Assembly: GCA_963828715.1 (NCBI GenBank)
Contig: CAWHFX010000001.1
Location: 124,001-188,000, forward strand
Direction of reading: 5' to 3'
DNA length: 64,000 nt
DNA from: JAQGMV01 sp963828715
GTDB taxonomy: Bacteria > Pseudomonadota > Gammaproteobacteria > Burkholderiales > SG8-41
The stretch's first letter is position 1, and every line of letters starts with the position of its first letter. This document shows positions 59,188 to 64,000 of this stretch, piece by piece. Under the pieces are notes generated by a model. That model saw nothing but the letters and a program-made list of their open reading frames with translations. It had not been told where the DNA came from and made no database searches. Made by a program: the position numbers and the translations under genes.

Positions 59188-61128
59188 ACGGTCGTGCGCA
59201 CTGGGTTCTCGCTGCGTGGTTCGTGATTGCCATCGCACTGGTGCCGCAGCCCGGCGCCTATGCGGCCCAGCCTGACGCGTCCGCACAACTCGTGGTGCAC
59301 CTGCTCGACTACATCAGCGTCGATTACCCCACTTTCGTCAAGGTTGGCAAAGTCACCGACGCAAGCGAATACAAGGAGCAGCAGGAGTTCGCGACGCAGG
59401 TGGTGACGCTGCTCGGCCAGCTGCCAGAAGTGCGCGAGCGCACCGAGCTCCTCTCGGAGGCTTCACGCCTGAAGCGTCGCATCGATGCACGCGCGCCGGG
59501 CGAGGAAGTCTCGAAAGCCGCGACCGATCTGCGCTGGCGCGTAATCGGCGCCTACGGCATTGCCGTCGTCCCGAAGCGGCCGCCTGATCTGCAGCTTGGC
59601 GCGCGGCTCTATTCCAGTCAGTGCGCCGGGTGCCACGGTGCGAGCGGCCACGGCGACGGTGTTCTGGCGAAAGGGCTCGATCCCGCGCCCGCTGATTTTC
59701 ACGACCACGACCGTGTCGCGCAACGCAGCGTTTACGGCTTCTACAACTCGATAACGCTCGGCGTGACGGGAACGGCGATGAAGAGCTTCTCCGAGCTCCC
59801 GGAGGAGGACCGCTGGGCGCTCGCCTTCCACGTCGCTGCGCTCGGCGCCGACCCGGCACGAACGGCTGCGGCAGAGCAGCTATGGAAAGGCGGTCGTGGC
59901 AAGACCGAAGCCGGGAATCTGCGCGCGCTTGCGACGTTAACCGAAAACGACGTGGCGCGGCGTTATGGCGAGGATGTCGCGACAGTGTTCGTATGGCTCC
60001 GGGCGCATCCAGCCACCCTCGAATCGGCGCAATCCTCTCCGATCGCCTATGCGCGCTCCGGTACTCGGCGAGAGTCTCGCGGCGTATCGCGCCGGCCGGC
60101 GTGAAGAGGCGCAGCGGCTCGCGCTCGGGGCCTATCTGGAGGGTTTCGAGCTCGCAGAGGCGACGCTCGATACCGTCGATCGAAATCTGCGCCAAGAGGT
60201 CGAGACGCAGATGCTCGGCTATCGCGAGCTGCTGCGGCAGAACGCGCCGCCCGCCCAGGTCGCATCCGCGGCAGAACGCATCGATCAACTGCTCGAGGCG
60301 AGCGACAGGGCGCTCGGACACGAGAGCCTGACAGCATCGACGGCTGCGATGTCCGCGTTCTTCATCATCGTGCGCGAAGGGCTCGAAGCGCTGCTGGTGA
60401 TCACCGCGATCGTAGCGTTTCTCATCCGGACGGGACGCCGCGATGCCTTGCTGTGGATACATGCCGGTTGGATCGGCGCACTCGCGCTCGGTCTCGTCAC
60501 CTGGTTTGCCGCCCTGAGCCTCGTTCGCGTGAGTGGAGCGACGCGCGAGCTCACAGAAGGATTCACCGCGCTCTTCGCCGCGGGCATTCTGCTGTATGTC
60601 GGCTTCTGGCTGCACGCGAAAAGCCACGCCGCAGCCTGGAAGACATTCGTTCAGGAGCACGTTCAAGGTGCGTTGCAGCGCGGAACGTTGTGGGCGCTCG
60701 CCGGCGTGTCGTTCCTCGCCGTCTATCGCGAGGCATTCGAGACCGTGCTCTTTATTCAGGCGCTGTGGCAGCAGAGCGCGGACGAAGCGCAGCACGCCGT
60801 TGCGGCTGGCCTCGGCTGCGGTGCAGCGGTGCTGGCGCTGATTGCGTGGCTGATGTTGCGTTTTGGCGTCCGTCTGCCCCTCGGTCCATTCTTTACGGTC
60901 TGCTCGCTACTGATGGCCGTGCTCGCCGTGGTGTTCACGGGCCAGGGAATCAAGGCGTTGCAGGAAGCCGACGTGATTGCCGCGAGTCCGGTTACGACCT
61001 TCAGTGTTTCGGCGCTCGGGTTCTATCCCACGGTTCAGACGATCGTCGCCCAGGCCGCCGTACTGGTGCTCGTGATCGCGATGTTCCTGTGGTCCGGCCA
61101 CCGCGGCACTCGAAGCGCTGCGACCTAA
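59184..61128 (+). pseudogene. Cytochrome c-FTR1 family iron permease with one +1 frameshift
   Basis: Reconstructed, this is a 647-residue fusion of an N-terminal cytochrome c-like module and an FTR1 iron permease, expected to oxidise and import ferrous iron across the inner membrane. The signal peptide ends at ~residue 28 (GAYAAQ); the haem site is CAGCHGASGHGDG; the permease has about seven helices with the iron-binding REGLEALLVITAIV and YREAFETVLF motifs. An extra G at 60060-60061 shifts the frame in SPIAYARS|VLGESLAAYRAG between the modules. It overlaps exbD by ATGA. The two halves could be translated separately only if a new start were used. Confidence 0.83.
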
Positions 61129-61186
61129 GGCAATACCAGGGCGTGTCTGCATCGATCCGTCGAGCTCGGAAATTCCGCTAACGCCC

Positions 61187-61918
61187 ATGGCTGCTCTCGA
61201 CACCTACACCCTCTCGGCAGCGCGGTACGACGTGTTCCCGCAGCGTGCGCGTCACGCCGCCGTGGCGATCGCGATCGTTCTGCATGCGATTGCCATCGTA
61301 CTGCTGTGGCGCCTGGAGCCGGTCCGTAGCGCGGTTGTCGATGCCGCGCCGATCATGGTGCGCCTCATCACGCCGGAGCCGAAGGAGGAGGTCCGACCGG
61401 CCGATGCGCTACCGCGTCCCATGCCCGTGCGCCGGGAAGTGCATCGCCCGAAGCCTGTCGCGCCACCGCCGGTCGTCACCGCACCCATCGAAGCGCCGTC
61501 ACCGTCCGTTGCACCGGGGCCTCAACCCGTTCCGCCACCGCCGGTCGAAAGTCCACCGCCCGTTGCGGCGCCGGCACCTGAACCGGCCTCCGTGGCTTCG
61601 GCGCCGCCTGCGCCCGCGCCACCGCCAGAGCCCATTGTGCCCCCTGTGTTCAACGCGGATTACCTGAACAATCCGCCACCCGCGTATCCCGCTGCATCGC
61701 GGCGTACCGGTGAGCAGGGCAGGGTCGTGCTGCGCGTCTTCGTGAGCGAGCAGGGATTGCCGTCGGAAGTGCAGGTGCGGACCTCGAGCGGCTTCAACCG
61801 GCTCGACGAGGCGGCGTCCAGCACTGTAAGGCAGTGGCGGTTCGTTCCCGCACGCCGCGGCAGCAGCCCGGTCGGCGCCTGGGTACTGGTACCCATCTCG
61901 TTCAGCTTGAGGAGCTGA
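61187..61918 (+). CDS. tonB: TonB energy-transducing protein
   Basis: A 243-residue TonB. An N-terminal membrane anchor (residues ~23-42, HAAVAIAIVLHAIAIVLLW) is followed by ~110 residues rich in Pro with KP/EP-type repeats that span the periplasm, and then the C-terminal domain that grips outer-membrane receptors: PPPAYPAASRRTGEQGRVVLR, SSGFNRLDEAASSTVRQWRF. It is 58 bases downstream of the FTR1 gene in the same direction. No TonB-dependent receptor gene is in the window. Confidence 0.95.
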   Translation: MAALDTYTLSAARYDVFPQRARHAAVAIAIVLHAIAIVLLWRLEPVRSAVVDAAPIMVRLITPEPKEEVRPADALPRPMPVRREVHRPKPVAPPPVVTAPIEAPSPSVAPGPQPVPPPPVESPPPVAAPAPEPASVASAPPAPAPPPEPIVPPVFNADYLNNPPPAYPAASRRTGEQGRVVLRVFVSEQGLPSEVQVRTSSGFNRLDEAASSTVRQWRFVPARRGSSPVGAWVLVPISFSLRS

Positions 61919-61988
61919 AGAGGTTTCGCCGCATCGTGTTCGCACCTGTGTCATGAAATGCAGTCAACGAACTGAGAGAGCCGAGATA

Positions 61989-62273
61989 ATGTTTTTTTCG
62001 AGTCGCACGTTCTTTGTGGGCGCCGTAGCCGGCGCTCTCTTCGCGGTAGCGCCTGCGCAAGCCACGGGTCTTGCAACGTGTGACTCCGGCCCGCCTGAAG
62101 GCTGGCAGCCGCAGTCCAAGCTCGAGAAGCAGCTCGTCGACCAGAAGTGGCAGGTGCGTCGCATCAAGGTCGACGGCGGCTGCTACGAGGTCTACGGCAT
62201 CAACGACAAGGGTGAAAGGGTCGAAGCCTATTTCCATCCGGTGACCCTCGCGCCCGTTCCCACCAAACGCTAG
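61989..62273 (+). CDS. Exported PepSY-domain protein (94 aa)
   Basis: A 94-residue periplasmic protein. The signal peptide is residues 1-25 (FVGAVAGALFAVAPAQAT); the mature part is a single PepSY-type fold (LEKQLVDQKWQVRRIKVDGG, YEVYGINDKGERVEAYFHP) with two cysteines. PepSY proteins often accompany cytochrome b561-type electron carriers and ferric reductases, and here the next gene is cytochrome b561, two bases away. A role in ferric reduction or sensing is inferred. Confidence 0.87.
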   Translation: MFFSSRTFFVGAVAGALFAVAPAQATGLATCDSGPPEGWQPQSKLEKQLVDQKWQVRRIKVDGGCYEVYGINDKGERVEAYFHPVTLAPVPTKR

Positions 62274-62275
62274 GC

Positions 62276-62824
62276 ATGATGCGCGAGCGCGCGTCCTATC
62301 CCGTGTGGGATCCGCTCGTCCGGATTCTGCACTGGACGTTGGCGTTGAGCATTGCGCTGGCGTGGTTCACGCGCACCGGATTCGGCCGCTGGCACGAGTG
62401 GGTCGGCTATGCATCTCTGGTGGTGATCGGAGTGCGACTCGCATGGGGCGCCGCCGGTCCGCCTTACGCGCGCTTTGTCCAGTTCGTTCGCGGGCCGTCT
62501 GCGGGCTTGCAGTACGCGCTGCTCGCGCTGCGCGGACGGGCTCCGCGCTACCTCGGACACAATCCGCTCGGGGGCTGGATGGTGCTCGCGCTGATTACGA
62601 CGACGATTGCAGTCGGCGTAACGGGCTGGCTCTACACGACCGACGCATATTGGGGCGAAGCGTGGCTCGAGACGCTGCACGATGCATGCGCGAAACTACT
62701 GCTCGCATTGGTCGCGCTGCATGTGGCCGGCGTCATCGCAACATCCGCCCTGCATCGTGAAAACCTCGTGCGTGCGATGATCCACGGGCGCAAGTCTCCG
62801 CCCCGGCAGACCGATATCGCGTAG
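62276..62824 (+). CDS. Cytochrome b561-type membrane protein
   Basis: A 182-residue four-helix di-haem b cytochrome. Haem ligand candidates are His19 (RILHW), His40 (RWHEW), His135 (LETLHDA) and His149 (VALHVAG), in the usual helices 1, 2 and 4. It should carry electrons between the membrane quinol pool and the periplasm. With the PepSY gene immediately upstream it makes a likely ferric-reductase pair inside the iron island. It is convergent with the hydroxylase gene, 14 bases apart. Confidence 0.9.
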   Translation: MMRERASYPVWDPLVRILHWTLALSIALAWFTRTGFGRWHEWVGYASLVVIGVRLAWGAAGPPYARFVQFVRGPSAGLQYALLALRGRAPRYLGHNPLGGWMVLALITTTIAVGVTGWLYTTDAYWGEAWLETLHDACAKLLLALVALHVAGVIATSALHRENLVRAMIHGRKSPPRQTDIA

Positions 62825-62838
62825 ACGTGCCGCTGTCG

Positions 62839-63519
62839 TTACGCCTCTCCCCACATCCTGAGCAGGTTGTGGTAACAACCGGTGAGCGAAACAAGCGACG
62901 GATGGCCCGATGCATGCTGATTCAGACGCACGAGCGCCATGTCCATGTCGAAGAGCAGCGCGCGCTGCGCGTCGTCGCGTATCATGCTTTCGATCCAGAA
63001 GAATGAAGAGACACGGCTGCCGCGCGTGACGGGCGTGACGCGATGCAGACTGGTCGCGGGATAGATCACCATATCGCCGGCTGGCAGCTTCACGGAGTGC
63101 ACGCCGTACGTATCTTCGACCAGCAACTCACCACCGTCGTAATCCTCGGGCGCTGTGAGGAAGAGCGTCGCCGAGATGTCCGTCCGGATACGCCGGCCGG
63201 TGGGCGCATGCACGCGCATGGCGGCATCGACGTGATTGCCGAACTTCATCTCGGCGCAATAACGATTGAAGAGCGGCGGATAGATGTGCTTCGGCAGTGC
63301 CGCGGAAAAGAACAGCGGGTTACGCCCCAGCGCTCTGACGATCTCCTGGCCGATCTCGTGGGCTTCGGCTGACTCTTCCGGTAACTGCTCGTTGTACTTC
63401 GCCTGCGCCGACTGATGTCCCGAGGTGACGTTGCCGTCGACCCATTTCACTGCGTCGATGCGGCTGCGAAAGCGCGAGACCTGCTCGCTCCTGAGGACGT
63501 TGGGTATCTGAAGTAGCAT
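62839..63519 (-). CDS. PKHD-type Fe(II)/2-oxoglutarate hydroxylase (PiuC/YbiX family)
   Basis: A 226-residue dioxygenase. The iron-binding triad is His96 and Asp98 (FGNHVDAAMR) and His159 (SLHRVTPV), and Arg169 binds 2-oxoglutarate. The opening MLLQIPNVLRSEQVSRFR and the QSAQAKYNEQL stretch are typical of PiuC-type proteins that accompany siderophore receptors. The biological substrate is unknown. A palindromic Fur-type site lies 56 bases before the start, so it should be made under iron shortage. It closes the iron island, convergent with cytochrome b561. Confidence 0.94.
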   Translation of the reverse strand: MLLQIPNVLRSEQVSRFRSRIDAVKWVDGNVTSGHQSAQAKYNEQLPEESAEAHEIGQEIVRALGRNPLFFSAALPKHIYPPLFNRYCAEMKFGNHVDAAMRVHAPTGRRIRTDISATLFLTAPEDYDGGELLVEDTYGVHSVKLPAGDMVIYPATSLHRVTPVTRGSRVSSFFWIESMIRDDAQRALLFDMDMALVRLNQHASGHPSLVSLTGCYHNLLRMWGEA

Positions 63520-63574
63520 GTCGCTCCGTTAGGGGTCGCGCTCAGCTTGGTGTTGCTTGGTCAGCGTAACTAGA

Positions 63575-63589
63575 TGAGAACGGTTCTCA
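63575..63589 (-). promoter_or_regulatory. Fur-box-like palindrome upstream of the PKHD hydroxylase
   Basis: TGAGAAC-G-GTTCTCA is a perfect 7-1-7 palindrome of the Fur type (consensus TGATAAT-N-ATTATCA with G/C changes). It lies 56 bases before the hydroxylase start codon, where its promoter is expected, and so ties this gene to iron control together with hemP. Confidence 0.7.
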
Positions 63590-63678
63590 AGTATACGCTA
63601 AGGGTGAGATGACGCGCGCGCGTCACCGGCAGCGCAAGGACTGCGCTACCGCGTTGCGGGAACACGACGGGCCGTTCG

Positions 63679-64000
63679 CTACGCCGCTTCGACCTTCTCG
63701 AAATCGATGCGCTCGTAGACGGGCAGGTCCTGCAGGTAGCGACGCAGACAGTCGAGGCCCATCTCGACGGCGCCCAGGCGGACCCAGTCGCGTCCGCCGA
63801 CGATGCGGCTCCGCCGCGAAGCCACTTCGCCGTCGCTGGCGATTGCAAGGCAGATGGTGCCGGCGAACTCGATGCGGTCCGCACCCGGATCGAGATCGAT
63901 CAGAACGGCAAGCGCATGGGAAGTCCCTGTCTCTTGCCGCGCGGCGCTCGCGACCTTTTCGGCGTGTTCGCGTGTGACTTCGCTGAACGCTGCTGCTCCC
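63679..64000 (-). CDS. CinA C-terminal-type protein, 5' end outside window
   Basis: The last 106 codons of a protein resembling the CinA C-terminal (nicotinamide-nucleotide amidase-like) family, read on the minus strand to the stop at 63679-63681. Seen are VTREHAEKVASAARQETG, HALAVLIDLDPG, FAGTICLAIASDGEVASRR, and VRLGAVEMGLDCLRRYLQDL. The N-terminal active-site region lies beyond the edge, so activity cannot be judged. It is upstream of the Fur-type site but not obviously part of the iron island. Confidence 0.6.
   Translation of the reverse strand, partial: GAAAFSEVTREHAEKVASAARQETGTSHALAVLIDLDPGADRIEFAGTICLAIASDGEVASRRSRIVGGRDWVRLGAVEMGLDCLRRYLQDLPVYERIDFEKVEAA

Noticed and set aside
58764..60104. 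A 446-residue ExbD-cytochrome c fusion protein.
   Set aside because: It exists only because of the extra G near 59098 and the extra G near 60060; the conserved ExbD ending lies in the next frame and its stop overlaps the next ATG.
61440..61640. Repetitive CCACCGCCG-type sequence in tonB as a repeat or CRISPR-like array.
   Set aside because: It encodes the Pro-rich span of TonB; units are irregular and there are no spacers.

Overview
The window reads as a chromosomal segment of a GC-rich betaproteobacterium, most likely in or near Burkholderiales. The reasons are seven periplasmic TctC/Bug-type solute receptors, an MlaA lipoprotein with a long C-terminal tail, a HemP-ExbB-ExbD-TonB group, an FNR/ANR-type regulator, and many soil-type catabolic genes (CoA transferases, acyl-CoA dehydrogenases, MmgE/PrpD proteins). 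No phage, transposase or CRISPR array is seen. One tRNA (Arg, CCT) is present.

Layout. 0-4.6 kb is regulatory: a receiver-GGDEF protein cut by the left edge, a DksA/TraR-type zinc-finger protein, a gene-free stretch carrying two look-alike small-RNA cassettes, an FNR regulator translationally coupled to a lone receiver domain, and a small membrane protein. 5.4-12 kb holds the tRNA, two VOC proteins, a SirB1-type protein, an EamA transporter, a hydrolase, mlaA, and an aldehyde dehydrogenase gene with three single-base frameshifts. 12-21 kb is a compact catabolic block of two divergent operons, bracketed by inverted copies of a ~75-bp repeat. The leftward operon is MmgE/PrpD, PdxA-like, two TctC, dodecin, IPMDH-like; the rightward one is aconitase-like large and small subunits plus an isocitrate-lyase/PEP-mutase-type lyase. 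21-35 kb continues with a second MmgE/PrpD, an MFS carrier, SugE, TctC, two acyl-CoA dehydrogenases, a Tat-exported amidohydrolase, an ADP-forming acyl-CoA-synthetase-like pair with a split ThDP decarboxylase, and a CoA transferase. 35-46 kb has a CBS protein, PEP carboxylase, SelO, a lactonase-type beta-propeller, TctC, PssA, a CoA transferase, a proline-rich bitopic protein and a GST. 46-55 kb has four more small or exported proteins, three TctC genes, a third MmgE/PrpD, a cupin between inverted short repeats, and a lipoprotein hydrolase downstream of a flavin-reductase remnant. 55.7-63.5 kb has a GH13 trehalose-synthase-like enzyme and an iron-uptake island (hemP, exbB, exbD, cytochrome c-FTR1 permease, tonB, PepSY, cytochrome b561, PKHD hydroxylase) with two Fur-box-like sites. 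A CinA-like gene runs off the right edge.

Most striking is the pair of predicted ~62-65-nt RNAs at 2.07-2.58 kb. Both have a hairpin with a C-rich loop, a CUCC-containing linker and an intrinsic terminator; both have a -10-like element at nearly the same spacing; and both have an FNR-type inverted repeat centred about 60 bases upstream of the predicted start. They lie just outside the gene for an FNR protein whose cluster-cysteine spacing is identical to E. coli FNR. I read them as FNR-activated sibling sRNAs, which I do not recognise as a described family.

Five single-base insertions break three otherwise intact genes (aldehyde dehydrogenase x3, exbD, FTR1). All are insertions and none are deletions, so sequence error must be considered before calling them pseudogenes.
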